This document shows, one piece after another, positions 8,324 through 16,861 of a DNA stretch of 64,000 nucleotides. The DNA comes from Chryseobacterium sp. ERMR1:04 (GTDB lineage Bacteria; Bacteroidota; Bacteroidia; Flavobacteriales; Weeksellaceae): NCBI RefSeq assembly GCF_001297705.1, contig NZ_LIRF01000004.1:1-64000 (forward strand), read 5' to 3'. Each line of letters begins with the position of its first letter. The first letter of the stretch is position 1. Below the pieces are notes generated by a model. That model was not told the origin of the DNA. It saw only the letters and a program-made list of their open reading frames with translations, and did not search any database. Both the position numbers and the translations under genes were made by a program.

Positions 8324-9766
8324 ATGAGCACACAATCCGGCGAAATTAAAACTTCAGATATTGAAAATGAAGCTTTTAGAAATTCGGTAGGTACGATGGA
8401 TGAAACCGGAAACCGAAAATGGGTTTTCCCAAGAAAGCCAAAAGGAAAATACACCAATTACAGAAATTATGTGAGCTACTTTCTTTTAGCTTTATTCTTC
8501 GGATTACCTTTTGTAAAGATCAATAACAATCCTTTTTTACTGATCAATGTTATCGACAGGCGTTTCTTCATTTTTGGACAGCCATTCTACCTCCAGGACT
8601 TTTTTATTTTGGCGCTGGGAGCAGTTACTTCGGTTATTTTTGTCATGCTTTTTACAGTAGTTTTCGGAAGAATATTCTGCGGTTGGCTTTGTCCGCAAAC
8701 GATTTTTATGGAAAGTGTTTTCAGAAAAATTGATTATTGGATCGAAGGTGACAGAAATAAACAAATGAAACTCGACAGACAGGAATGGGATGCTGAAAAA
8801 ATAAGAAAGAGAGTCACAAAATGGTCAATTTTTGCTTTGATTTCTATTATTATATCTCATTTTATGTTCATGTATATTGTGGGTTATGAAGAGGTTTTCA
8901 AGATCATGAATGAAGGTCCTGCCGACCATTCTTTAAAATTCATAGGAATGGTAGGCTTTGCCATGACTTTTTATTTTGTTTTTGCTTGGCTTCGCGAGCA
9001 GGTTTGTACTTTGGTTTGTCCGTACGGGAGGCTTCAGGGTGTGTTGATCGATAAACAGACCGTAAATGTTTACTACGATTTCAAAAGAGGAGAAAACCGT
9101 TCAAAATGGAGAAATGGAGAAGACCGAAAAGCTGAAGGCAAAGGAGATTGCATCGATTGCCAGCAATGTGTGGTTGTTTGCCCAACAGGAATTGATATTA
9201 GAAACGGACAACAATTAGAATGCGTGAACTGTACAGCATGTATTGATGCTTGCGATGAGATCATGGAAAAAGTGGGTCTTCCAAAAGGATTGGTACGATA
9301 TGCAACCGAAGCTGAGATTGAAAACCAGGAGAAATTCAAATTTACCTCAAGAATGAAGGTTACCACTGCCTTTCTTCTTTTATTGATTGGTTTCCTTGGA
9401 TATTTGATGTACGACCGAGGTTCTATGGAAGCGAAATTCATCAAACCTGCAGGATCTACTTTCTTTATTAAAAACGAAAAAATAACGAATACTTTTATCT
9501 ATACCCTACTCAACAAAACAAATGAGAAGAAAACATTAACTATAAAAGTAATGAATCCTAAAAATGCAGAAATAACATTCTTTGGATCCGATAAAATCAT
9601 CTTAAAAGGGGATGAAATTTTAAAAGGAAATATCAATATTACTTTTCCTGAAGAAGATATTAAATTTTCAAAACAAAATATGACCATCGGTGTATTTGAT
9701 GAAGATGGGAAAATGCTAGATTCTTTTGAGACTAATTTTGAAGGACCTTTTAAGTTATCGCTGTAG
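8324..9766 (+). CDS. ccoG: Cytochrome c oxidase accessory protein CcoG
   Basis: The 480-residue membrane protein has about five transmembrane segments. Its cysteine motifs are CGWLCP and CTLVCPYGR within the membrane part, and two ferredoxin clusters CIDCQQCVVVCP and CVNCTACIDACD. This is the CcoG/FixG/RdxA family, which reduces copper(II) for assembly of cbb3-type cytochrome oxidase. The C-terminal 120 residues form the family's periplasmic Ig-like domain (FixG C-terminal). The oxidase genes ccoNOP and the usual partners ccoS, ccoI and fixH are not next to it, so this is an isolated copy, either a split cluster or a second copy. A short-unit tandem repeat begins eight bases after its stop. 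Confidence 0.93.
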   Translation: MSTQSGEIKTSDIENEAFRNSVGTMDETGNRKWVFPRKPKGKYTNYRNYVSYFLLALFFGLPFVKINNNPFLLINVIDRRFFIFGQPFYLQDFFILALGAVTSVIFVMLFTVVFGRIFCGWLCPQTIFMESVFRKIDYWIEGDRNKQMKLDRQEWDAEKIRKRVTKWSIFALISIIISHFMFMYIVGYEEVFKIMNEGPADHSLKFIGMVGFAMTFYFVFAWLREQVCTLVCPYGRLQGVLIDKQTVNVYYDFKRGENRSKWRNGEDRKAEGKGDCIDCQQCVVVCPTGIDIRNGQQLECVNCTACIDACDEIMEKVGLPKGLVRYATEAEIENQEKFKFTSRMKVTTAFLLLLIGFLGYLMYDRGSMEAKFIKPAGSTFFIKNEKITNTFIYTLLNKTNEKKTLTIKVMNPKNAEITFFGSDKIILKGDEILKGNINITFPEEDIKFSKQNMTIGVFDEDGKMLDSFETNFEGPFKLSL

Positions 9767-9773
9767 TTTCTAG

Positions 9774-9837
9774 GTTTGAGTGTTTGAGTGTTTGAGTGTT
9801 TGAGTGTTTGAGTGTTTGAGTGTTTGAGTGTTTGAGT
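9774..9837. repeat. Tandem repeat, eight perfect copies of an 8-bp unit
   Basis: GTTTGAGT is repeated eight times without a mismatch, then broken by GTAAAATT. It begins eight bases after the ccoG stop codon. The unit length is not a multiple of three and no reading frame crosses it. Perfect octamer runs of this kind usually vary in copy number by replication slippage. A degenerate relative (CTCAAACCCTCAAACTC) lies near 5493-5510. Confidence 0.95.
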
Positions 9838-9988
9838 GTAAAATTATTTCTTTTAACCATAAAAAGAGAATTTTTTTGACACTTTAGTTATTTATAGTTT
9901 AATCTAAAACTGCTGATAAGAACACATTAGTTTACAATAACTTTTACCTGTCTTTTTTGGTTGAAAAAAGGATCCAGAAACAAAAAAT

Positions 9989-10870
9989 TTAAACCTTATA
10001 TTTCTTAATAAATTGCGTGGGAGTCATTCCTGAACCTTTTCGGAAGACTCTCACAAAATAAGAATATTCTTCATATCCCAATCGGAAAGCTATTTCTACC
10101 AAGCTCTCATCAAGGTACATCAGCATTCTTTTTGCTTCCAGAATAACTCTTTCGGTAATCACTTCTGTTGCCGTTTTTTGAACTACCGTTTGGGTAATTC
10201 TATTTAAATGCTTTGGTGAAATTTCCATTACAGACGCATAATATGCAATTGATTTTTGGGTTGTAAAATAATGTTCAACCAAATTTTCAAAATCCTGATA
10301 ATGTTTAAAGTAAGAAATGCTTGTTGGTGAACTTATGGTATCCCAATCTTTAGAAAACTGCCTTGTGGTATTGATATAAATCTGAGACATAAGAGAAAGA
10401 ATAAGATCATCTTTCATCATGTTTTGAGAATGATGCTCCTCTTCTATTTGCTGAAACAGACTGATTATTTTAAATAACTCTCCCGATTCAAACTGAAACT
10501 TTCTAGGAAACGCCGGTGAACTAAAAAAAGGAAAGCTTCGTAATTTTCGGTTGACATAGTGCATATCATAATATTCCTGCGAACAAAAGAAAATATAACC
10601 ATCTGTATCTTCCGAAAGTTCCCAACTGTGAACCTGCCCCGGCGATAAAAAGAAAATACTTCCCTCAGAAACTTCATACTTCTGAAAATCGATTTCGTGA
10701 ACTCCTTTTCCCTTGGTAAAAAGTACGGTAACGTAAAAATCATGACGGTGTGGTTTCTCAATATGTTTATGGCTGGAAACCAAATGATCTTTCATTGTAT
10801 TAAAATAAAAATCTGACGCATTCTTCCCAGACTGAAAAAGATCGATATGTAAGACTGAGATAGAATTCAT
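9989..10870 (-). CDS. AraC family transcriptional regulator
   Basis: The 293-residue protein has an N-terminal cupin-like sensor domain (HRHDFYVTVLFTKGKG, then EGSIFFLSPGQVHSWE, about residues 41-90). It ends in an AraC-type double helix-turn-helix (about 190-293). The first helix-turn-helix includes YYASVMEISPKHLNRI, and the second includes SLVEIAFRLGYEEYSYFVRVFRK. Such regulators bind DNA as monomers or dimers and respond to a small ligand held by the cupin domain. The ligand and targets are unknown. It is divergent from the MerR-type regulator, with a -7 box at 10888-10895 in its short upstream region. Confidence 0.9.
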   Translation of the reverse strand: MNSISVLHIDLFQSGKNASDFYFNTMKDHLVSSHKHIEKPHRHDFYVTVLFTKGKGVHEIDFQKYEVSEGSIFFLSPGQVHSWELSEDTDGYIFFCSQEYYDMHYVNRKLRSFPFFSSPAFPRKFQFESGELFKIISLFQQIEEEHHSQNMMKDDLILSLMSQIYINTTRQFSKDWDTISSPTSISYFKHYQDFENLVEHYFTTQKSIAYYASVMEISPKHLNRITQTVVQKTATEVITERVILEAKRMLMYLDESLVEIAFRLGYEEYSYFVRVFRKGSGMTPTQFIKKYKV

Positions 10871-10887
10871 CTTATTTTAATTTACCT

Positions 10888-10895
10888 CAAAAATA
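10888..10895 (-). promoter_or_regulatory. -7 box for the AraC-type regulator
   Basis: TATTTTTG on the minus strand matches TAnnTTTG and lies 17 bases upstream of the start codon. No convincing -33 element is seen at the normal distance, so the assignment rests on the -7 box and its position. Confidence 0.45.
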
Positions 10896-10969
10896 AAGAA
10901 AAAATTCAAAGCTCCTGAATGACTTTCTACATGATTTATCCTACAAAAACCAACATTTTATGTACTGTA

Positions 10970-11002
10970 TTTGTAACAAGCTTTAAAAAATATTTATCTT
11001 TG
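10970..11002 (+). promoter_or_regulatory. Promoter of the MerR-type regulator
   Basis: TTTG at 10970-10973 and TATCTTTG at 10995-11002 are separated by 21 bases. This places the transcript start near 11009, downstream of the first possible ATG (10919). It supports 11021 as the real start codon. Confidence 0.6.
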
Positions 11003-11020
11003 AGTTTTAGGATTTGTAAC

Positions 11021-11362
11021 ATGAAGATAAATTTATCAGATAAACTGTATTATTCTATAGGAGAAGTAGCGAAAGCTTTTGATGTAAACACTTCATTGAT
11101 ACGTTATTGGGAGCAGGAATTCCCTATCATTAAACCTAAAAAGAACAAAAAAGGCAACCGATACTTCACTCCGGAAGACATTAAAAATCTTCAAATCATC
11201 TACCATTTGGTGAAAGAAAAAGGCTATACGCTAGACGGAGCCCGAATTGCCCTAACAACCAATTCTAAAATTTCTGAAACTGTGACAATCATCGACAGAT
11301 TAGAGTTTGTAAAAGCTGAATTACTAAAGCTTAAAGAGTCTTTGGCAGATACTCCGGAGTAG
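11021..11362 (+). CDS. MerR family transcriptional regulator
   Basis: The 113-residue product has an N-terminal winged helix-turn-helix of the MerR type (YYSIGEVAKAFDVNTSLIRYWEQEF, residues 8-32, then NRYFTPEDIKNLQIIYHLVKEKGYTLDGA). A short C-terminal helix (TIIDRLEFVKAELLKLKESL) is suited to dimerisation. It has no ligand-binding domain, like other short MerR-like proteins of Bacteroidetes. A longer frame open from an ATG at 10919 was rejected because it would contain the promoter and adds 34 residues with no conserved character. It is transcribed away from the AraC gene. Confidence 0.88.
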   Translation: MKINLSDKLYYSIGEVAKAFDVNTSLIRYWEQEFPIIKPKKNKKGNRYFTPEDIKNLQIIYHLVKEKGYTLDGARIALTTNSKISETVTIIDRLEFVKAELLKLKESLADTPE

Positions 11363-11440
11363 TTTAAATATCCTATCGGTTTTTTCAACAATTACTTCAT
11401 TCTTATGTATTAAAAATCATAGGAAGATTCTCTGGCCTTA

Positions 11441-12526
11441 TTAAAATTTTTTCTTTAGAATATTTACCATTTCATATACACCATTCTGAGCTGCTTCAGT
11501 TCCACTATTAACGATAACAATATATCCAATCATCTTTTTCCTGTCTATTTGTACATAACAAAAAAAAGTTCCGTCAGAACCTGCGTGTTCAGAAATAAGT
11601 TTACCTCCTTTTTTATAATTTCCCCAGCCTATAGCATATTCATCTTTAGCATCATGTAGAAATTTATAGGTTGTAGCTTTTAAAAAATTATTTTCACCTA
11701 ATAATCCCTTTATATTTAGCTGAATGAATTTAGCATAGTTTTCAATATCCATGCTTATATCTCCTGCAGGTTCGGCCAAATCTAAATTGTATTCAATGTC
11801 AGCAGGAACAGAAACGATCTTTCCTTTTTCTATCCAATGCCCATAAGGTTGTTCTTTGAAATTCCGGTTTGGCCAGCCAAAAACAAAATCTATTTTTAAT
11901 TTTTTTGTTAAAACTTCTTTCATAAGAGCTTCCCAAGATTCTCCTGAAACTTTTTCAAGCATAAGAGCAGCAATACTATATCCTGCATTCGAATAATGAT
12001 ATTTTTCATGGGTTTCAACAGGAAGAATAGTGAGTAGATGCTGAACAAACTGTTTTCTTTTTTCAGACTTATTACCTTTGAATTTTGGAAGTATCCTATA
12101 TTCTGACCCGCTTGTAAAAGACTGTATTTTAGCTCTATGACTCAGAAGATCTTCAAGAGTGATATCATAATAACCTGGATTTGACTTTTTTTTAAATTCT
12201 GGAAAAAGATCAAAAAACTTCGTACTCCATTTTATCTTTCCTTTTTCAACCAAATAACCTGCAAGAAATCCTGTTATAGCTTTTGTATTAGAGCCTAAAT
12301 GAAAAAAGTCTTTTACATTAGCATTAGACCTGCCTTCCAATTCTTTAATTTCATGATGTCCTAAAATACTTTTTACCAAAATACTATCTTTCGTAACTAC
12401 TGCAAAAGTCATCTCGGGAATACTATCTCTACTCATAATTCTTTCAGCAGAATTTTCAAAATTCTGTCCAGCAACTTTATTGGATAATAAGAAAATGATT
12501 ATTAATAGTATTCTAACTATTTTCAT
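11441..12526 (-). CDS. Exported serine hydrolase, beta-lactamase (class C/AmpC-like) family
   Basis: The 361-residue protein has a signal peptide (residues 1-20, ending VAGQ) and the three active-site motifs of the class C beta-lactamase/penicillin-binding fold: SNTK with nucleophile Ser79 and Lys82, YSN (178-180), and HAG (314-316) in place of KTG. HxG at the third motif is typical of the esterase and D-amino-acid peptidase branches rather than of true AmpC. A peptidase or esterase role in the periplasm is therefore more likely than antibiotic resistance. Monocistronic; convergent with the MerR gene. Confidence 0.85.
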   Translation of the reverse strand: MKIVRILLIIIFLLSNKVAGQNFENSAERIMSRDSIPEMTFAVVTKDSILVKSILGHHEIKELEGRSNANVKDFFHLGSNTKAITGFLAGYLVEKGKIKWSTKFFDLFPEFKKKSNPGYYDITLEDLLSHRAKIQSFTSGSEYRILPKFKGNKSEKRKQFVQHLLTILPVETHEKYHYSNAGYSIAALMLEKVSGESWEALMKEVLTKKLKIDFVFGWPNRNFKEQPYGHWIEKGKIVSVPADIEYNLDLAEPAGDISMDIENYAKFIQLNIKGLLGENNFLKATTYKFLHDAKDEYAIGWGNYKKGGKLISEHAGSDGTFFCYVQIDRKKMIGYIVIVNSGTEAAQNGVYEMVNILKKKF

Positions 12527-12733
12527 TTGGCAGCAATTAGCATTAAAATTAGTAGGCCCAATATATTACATTCCTATGAACAACACAACTGAACCTACTT
12601 AGATTAATATTATTAGGATTAAAAAAACATTTTAATTAATCTTTTCTATTAATTCATCAAATTTATATTATAAAAAATAGCAATTCCAACTTAGTCATTG
12701 ACTCATAATTAATTATATCATTAATTTTAGTCT

Positions 12734-14038
12734 ATGATGAGAAAAAACTACTACCAAAAAATGGCATTCTTGGGAATGTTTCTGATTATTATATTGGCCT
12801 TTCAAAAATACACAAGCAAAGAAAAAGAAGATTTTTCTGATGTAAAATTCATTTCTGAAAATACCATTCCTCTCAACTTATCAGAATTTGAACCGAATGA
12901 TCTCGATGAAAAGCAATGGCAAAATTTAGGTTTTACTGAAAAGCAAATTGCCACGATTCTAAACTACAAAAAAATTGTGGGAGGCAAATTTACCTCTAAA
13001 GAGCAATTGAAAAAATGTTATGCTTTTTCACCTGAGAAATTTTCAGAATTAGAATCCTACATCATGCTTCCAGAAACTAATAAAGATTCTAAATCCAATC
13101 ATTTTAAAAGTTTTGAGAAAAAGAGCATTAGTATTTCAGGGAAATTTAATCCAGATCATTATTCTACAACTGATTGGGTGAAAATGGGTTTTAGCGAAAG
13201 ACAGGCTGAAGCCATTGTAAAATATAAAAGCTATTTGGGAGGAAGTTTTATCAGCAAAGAAAAGTTTAAAGAATGCTTTATTATTAATGATGAAAACTAT
13301 CAAAAATTGGAGCCTTATTTAATCTTGCCTTCAAAAACTCCAGAAGATTATAAAAGCTATGGTAAAAATTATAATACAGAAAAACCTAAAATCAAATACT
13401 CCTCTTTTGATCCTAATACATTGACTATTGAAGGATGGAAAGCTTTCGGGTTTTCAGAAAAGCAAGCCAACACCATCGTTAATTATCGTGATCGAAACTT
13501 AAGAGGAAGTTTTAAAAATATAGAAGACCTTCAAAAATGTTTTGTGATTTCAGCAGAAAAATTTGAAGAGTTAAAACCTTATATTAAACTTGATCCATCA
13601 AATTTCACCAAAACTGAAGGAAAGAAGGTTGAGATCAAGCAACAGGAAACAGATTTTTCAAAAATAGATATGAATTCAATTACTTTCAAACAGCTTTTAG
13701 AGTTTGGTTTGGATGAAAAAGCTGCAGGTTCTATCATCGGGTTTAGAAAAAAGCTCGGCGGTTTTATGAATAAAGAACAAATTCTGACCACTTATAATAT
13801 CGATAAAGAATTGGTTGGCAAGCTAATTTCTACATGTCCTTTAAATACCTCAAACGTTCCAAGATATACTTTAGTAGATGCTCCGGAAGAATGGTTAAAA
13901 AATCATCCTTATTTTAAATATTCTGCAGATAAAATTATTTTTTATCGTCTCAGCAATCCTGATGATAAGAAAATATGGAAATTGTTGAAATTGAAACCTG
14001 AATATGAGGCGAGAATGAAACTGTATTTGAAATACTGA
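12734..14038 (+). CDS. Membrane-anchored protein with tandem helix-hairpin-helix modules
   Basis: The 434-residue protein has an N-terminal membrane anchor (residues 10-24). Four repeats of about 65 residues follow (about 48-112, 133-198, 219-286 and 309-370), plus a degenerate fifth. Each repeat reads roughly F.PN.L....W..LGFSEKQA..IV.YK...GG.F..KE.L.KC: two helices with a GF(S/T)EKQ turn and a GG turn, as in ComEA-like helix-hairpin-helix domains. ComEA binds incoming DNA during transformation, so extracytoplasmic DNA binding is plausible here but unproven. The unusual point is the number of modules in one chain. It is a single gene, convergent with rluF. Confidence 0.75.
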   Translation: MMRKNYYQKMAFLGMFLIIILAFQKYTSKEKEDFSDVKFISENTIPLNLSEFEPNDLDEKQWQNLGFTEKQIATILNYKKIVGGKFTSKEQLKKCYAFSPEKFSELESYIMLPETNKDSKSNHFKSFEKKSISISGKFNPDHYSTTDWVKMGFSERQAEAIVKYKSYLGGSFISKEKFKECFIINDENYQKLEPYLILPSKTPEDYKSYGKNYNTEKPKIKYSSFDPNTLTIEGWKAFGFSEKQANTIVNYRDRNLRGSFKNIEDLQKCFVISAEKFEELKPYIKLDPSNFTKTEGKKVEIKQQETDFSKIDMNSITFKQLLEFGLDEKAAGSIIGFRKKLGGFMNKEQILTTYNIDKELVGKLISTCPLNTSNVPRYTLVDAPEEWLKNHPYFKYSADKIIFYRLSNPDDKKIWKLLKLKPEYEARMKLYLKY

Positions 14039-14056
14039 TTAATTCTTTACACTTAA

Positions 14057-14153
14057 ATGCTTAGACTCCGCTCCAGCATGACATCGTTAAAAATTGACTG
14101 TTAAAATAATGCAGCTAGTATTAGAAATGTCATGCCGAGCGGAGTCGAAGCAT
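14057..14153. repeat. Inverted repeat between convergent genes, 'TCATGCCGAGCGGAGTC' type
   Basis: ATGCTTAGACTCCGCTCCAG followed by CATGACAT (14057-14084) is the near-exact inverse of 14127-14153 (ATGTCATGCCGAGCGGAGTC then GAAGCAT). The 42-base centre is unpaired. It belongs to the same broad class as the GTCATTCTGA and GTCATTGCGA repeats and sits between two convergent genes, where it could end both transcripts. Confidence 0.75.
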
Positions 14154-14174
14154 CTATTTATTGAGTTTAAACTA

Positions 14175-14900
14175 TTATTCTATAGTCTTGCTAGAATCTT
14201 CAAGAAGTAAATTCAATGTAGAAAGTTCTTCCTCTGTTAAATCTCTCCATTTTCCAACGGGAATATCCAATTTAATATTCATGATACGGATTCTTTTAAG
14301 CTTCTTTACTTCATAACCAAGGTATTCACACATTCTACGGATCTGTCTGTTTAATCCTTGGGTAAGAACGATTCTGAAAGTCATATCATCAATTTTTTCC
14401 ACTTCACATTTTTTTGTGACTGTATCTAAAATTGGAACTCCATTTCTCATTTTGTCTAAGAACTTTGGATTGGTCGGTTTATCTACTCTTACCAAATATT
14501 CTTTTTCGTGATTATTTCTAGCTCTTAGAATTTTATTGACAATATCTCCATCATTTGTCAAGAGAATAAGTCCTTCACTCGGTTTATCTAATCTTCCAAT
14601 CGGAAATATTCTTTTAGGATGGTTGATAAACTCTATAATATTATCTAATTCACGTTTTGTATCTGTTGTACAAACGATACCTACCGGTTTATTGAAAGCA
14701 ATATAAATTGGTTTATCCTCAGATTCTCTAATTGCTTTTCCATCAACTTCTACTACGTCTTCATCAGAAACTTTTGTTCCCAATTCAGGAACTTTTCCGT
14801 TGATTTTTATTCTGCCTTCTTCTAACAATTTATCTGCCGCTCTTCTTGAGCAATATCCAACTTCCGATAAATATTTATTAATTCGTGTTTTCTCCTGCAT
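14175..14900 (-). CDS. rluF: 23S rRNA pseudouridine synthase, RluF type
   Basis: The 241-residue protein has an N-terminal S4 RNA-binding domain ([20 protein letters not shown], residues 7-26) and an RsuA/RluB/E/F catalytic domain with [18 protein letters not shown], where the Asp of RLD is the catalytic residue. The segments [26 protein letters not shown] and [21 protein letters not shown] resemble E. coli RluF, which modifies U2604 of 23S rRNA. The exact site is inferred from that resemblance. It is the last gene of the ftsX-uppP-truB run, with a gap of 11 bases to truB. Confidence 0.88.
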   Translation of the reverse strand: MQEKTRINKYLSEVGYCSRRAADKLLEEGRIKINGKVPELGTKVSDEDVVEVDGKAIRESEDKPIYIAFNKPVGIVCTTDTKRELDNIIEFINHPKRIFPIGRLDKPSEGLILLTNDGDIVNKILRARNNHEKEYLVRVDKPTNPKFLDKMRNGVPILDTVTKKCEVEKIDDMTFRIVLTQGLNRQIRRMCEYLGYEVKKLKRIRIMNIKLDIPVGKWRDLTEEELSTLNLLLEDSSKTIE

Positions 14901-14911
14901 AAGTTTGGTTT

Positions 14912-15610
14912 TTAATTGTTATCAAATCTAAAGTCATTTTCTAAAAATTGGGTGGTTGCATCCTCAATTTTATATTCGCCAATTTTCGTACGTCTTAGTT
15001 GTGTTAAATACGCACCTACTCCCAGTTCCTGTCCGATATCATGAGCAAGACTTCGAATATAAGTTCCTTTAGAACATCCTACGGTAAAGCTTACCAAAGG
15101 TAGATCTATTTTAATATCTTCAATATAGAGAATTGTTGTTTTTCTAGATTTCATTTCCACTTCCTCTCCTGCTCTTGCCAAATTATAAGCTCTTTTTCCA
15201 TCAATTTTTATTGCTGAAAAAACAGGAGGTGTCTGATCTATTTCCCCTAAAAATTTCATTACAGCTTCATTGATCTGCTCTTCTGAAATGTGAGAATAAT
15301 CCTGTGGAAGGATCTCAGGCTTTTCAGTGTCGTAAGACTCTGTCTGTACCCCAATTTTAATCTCTGTCCAGTATTCTTTCGGAGCATCCTGTATTTCTGG
15401 AATCTTCTTGGTAAATTTTCCACAACAAACAATAAGAAGTCCTGTTGCTCTCGGATCTAATGTTCCGGCGTGACCAATTTTAAATTTTTTCGGAAGATTA
15501 AACTCTCTTTTGAGTTTGTATTTCATTTTATTGACTGCCTGAAAAGAAGTCCAATCCAGAGGTTTGTCTAATAAAAAAGTATATCCTGATTGCAGTTCTT
15601 CAGCTGTCAT
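14912..15610 (-). CDS. truB: tRNA pseudouridine(55) synthase TruB
   Basis: The 232-residue enzyme makes pseudouridine 55 in the T-loop of tRNAs. The catalytic motif [14 protein letters not shown] (about residues 47-60) holds the nucleophilic Asp, and the family motifs [28 protein letters not shown] and [15 protein letters not shown] follow in order. It is shorter than E. coli TruB because it lacks most of the C-terminal PUA extension, as is usual in Bacteroidetes. It lies 44 bases downstream of uppP. Confidence 0.95.
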   Translation of the reverse strand: MTAEELQSGYTFLLDKPLDWTSFQAVNKMKYKLKREFNLPKKFKIGHAGTLDPRATGLLIVCCGKFTKKIPEIQDAPKEYWTEIKIGVQTESYDTEKPEILPQDYSHISEEQINEAVMKFLGEIDQTPPVFSAIKIDGKRAYNLARAGEEVEMKSRKTTILYIEDIKIDLPLVSFTVGCSKGTYIRSLAHDIGQELGVGAYLTQLRRTKIGEYKIEDATTQFLENDFRFDNN

Positions 15611-15654
15611 GAATGATAGGTAATGTGTAATAAGTAATTAATAATGCGTATGCT

Positions 15655-16473
15655 TTATTTAAAGAAATAAAAATAGATCAACAAAGCCAATCCAACAAAA
15701 ATACGGTACCATCCCCAAGGTTTGAAACCATATTTATTTAACACTCCGATGAACGCTTTTATCGCAATTAATGCGACAATAAATGCCACAACATTACCAA
15801 TCACAAAGATCATAATATGATCGTTTGATGCCATAATCATCTCATATCCTTTTTGAGGATTCGGTGTTTCTTTACCCCAAGTTTTAACAAAAATAGAATA
15901 TACGGTAACAGCCAACATGGTAGGAACCGCCAGGAAGAATGAAAATTCTGCAGCAGCTTTTCTTGTTAACCCCTGAGTCATCCCTCCAATAATGGAAGCC
16001 GCACTTCTACTCGTCCCAGGCATCATTGCAAGACATTGCCAGAAACCAATTGTTACTGCTTTTTTTACGGTAATTCCTTTTTCATCATCAATGGTAGGAT
16101 TTTTAAACCATTTATCTGCAAATAATAAAACGACCCCTCCAAGAACCAAAACAGATGAAATTGCAATTTGATTTCCAAGAATAGCTTCAATCTTATCATC
16201 AAATAAATATCCTAAAACCAACGCAGGAATAACCGCATACGCCAACTTAAAATAAAACTTAATATTATTAAAATCAAAGAATTTTTTCCAATAGGCAACC
16301 ACCACAGACAAGATGGCTCCAAACTGAATGGAAACCTGGAACATTTTTAAAAATTCGTCCTCCTGCATCCCCATTAAATTGGCTGCAAAACCCATGTGCG
16401 CGGTAGAAGAGATTGGCAAATATTCTGTCAGTCCTTCAATAATGGCAATAATGATTGCTTTGATTAAATCCAT
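15655..16473 (-). CDS. uppP: Undecaprenyl-diphosphatase UppP (BacA)
   Basis: The 272-residue integral membrane enzyme removes a phosphate from undecaprenyl diphosphate, recycling the lipid carrier for peptidoglycan and other cell-wall polymers. The signature EGLTEYLPISSTAH (13-26) and the second motif PGTSRSAASIIGG are both complete. There are seven to eight hydrophobic segments. It lies in the operon ftsX - DUF3098 - uppP - truB - rluF, a gene order typical of Bacteroidetes. Confidence 0.96.
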   Translation of the reverse strand: MDLIKAIIIAIIEGLTEYLPISSTAHMGFAANLMGMQEDEFLKMFQVSIQFGAILSVVVAYWKKFFDFNNIKFYFKLAYAVIPALVLGYLFDDKIEAILGNQIAISSVLVLGGVVLLFADKWFKNPTIDDEKGITVKKAVTIGFWQCLAMMPGTSRSAASIIGGMTQGLTRKAAAEFSFFLAVPTMLAVTVYSIFVKTWGKETPNPQKGYEMIMASNDHIMIFVIGNVVAFIVALIAIKAFIGVLNKYGFKPWGWYRIFVGLALLIYFYFFK

Positions 16474-16562
16474 AGTATATATAAAAATTTAAAGATTAAG
16501 AGATATTGAAATCTAGAATCTTCTAAATCTCGCAATTTCTTAATCTTTAAAATAAAAATTAA

Positions 16563-16859
16563 TTATTTTCTTTTTAAAATCGCGTACACTTCAATTGCAA
16601 ATCCTATTACTACGAATAGAGGTGCAATTCTTATTCTTCTGATAGAAAAGATGTCTTCATTCCAAGAATTAGGATCAAATTTCCCATCTACAGTATTCGC
16701 ATCTGGTCCCATCATTAATAAAAATCCGACAACAATAAATGCTAAACCAATAAGCATCCATTTAAAGTTTTGCTGTCCGAAATAGAACGTATTTTCCTGT
16801 GGCGTCTCAGTTTCTTTACCGAAACTTGCAGCAGAAAATTTATTTGTTTGTTTGCTCAT
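16563..16859 (-). CDS. DUF3098 domain-containing membrane protein
   Basis: This 98-residue protein has two transmembrane helices (about residues 32-50 and 79-94). Between them is the DUF3098 pattern: FGQQNFKWMLIGLAFIVVGF, then MMGPDAN, DPNSWNEDIFSIRRIRIAP. Function is unknown. It starts two bases after the ftsX stop, so the two are co-translated. The constant pairing with ftsX and uppP suggests a small helper of cell-envelope growth or division, which is inference only. Confidence 0.88.
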   Translation of the reverse strand: MSKQTNKFSAASFGKETETPQENTFYFGQQNFKWMLIGLAFIVVGFLLMMGPDANTVDGKFDPNSWNEDIFSIRRIRIAPLFVVIGFAIEVYAILKRK

Positions 16860-16861
16860 TT

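Noticed and set aside
9774..9837. Octamer array as a possible CRISPR
   Set aside because: The units are 8 bases with no spacers, so it is a simple tandem repeat.
10919..11020. N-terminal extension of the MerR-type protein
   Set aside because: It would cover the promoter at 10970-11002, and the family N-terminus begins at 11021.
11441..12526. Serine hydrolase as an antibiotic-resistance beta-lactamase
   Set aside because: The third motif is HAG rather than KTG, and the protein resembles esterase and peptidase relatives. Resistance cannot be claimed.
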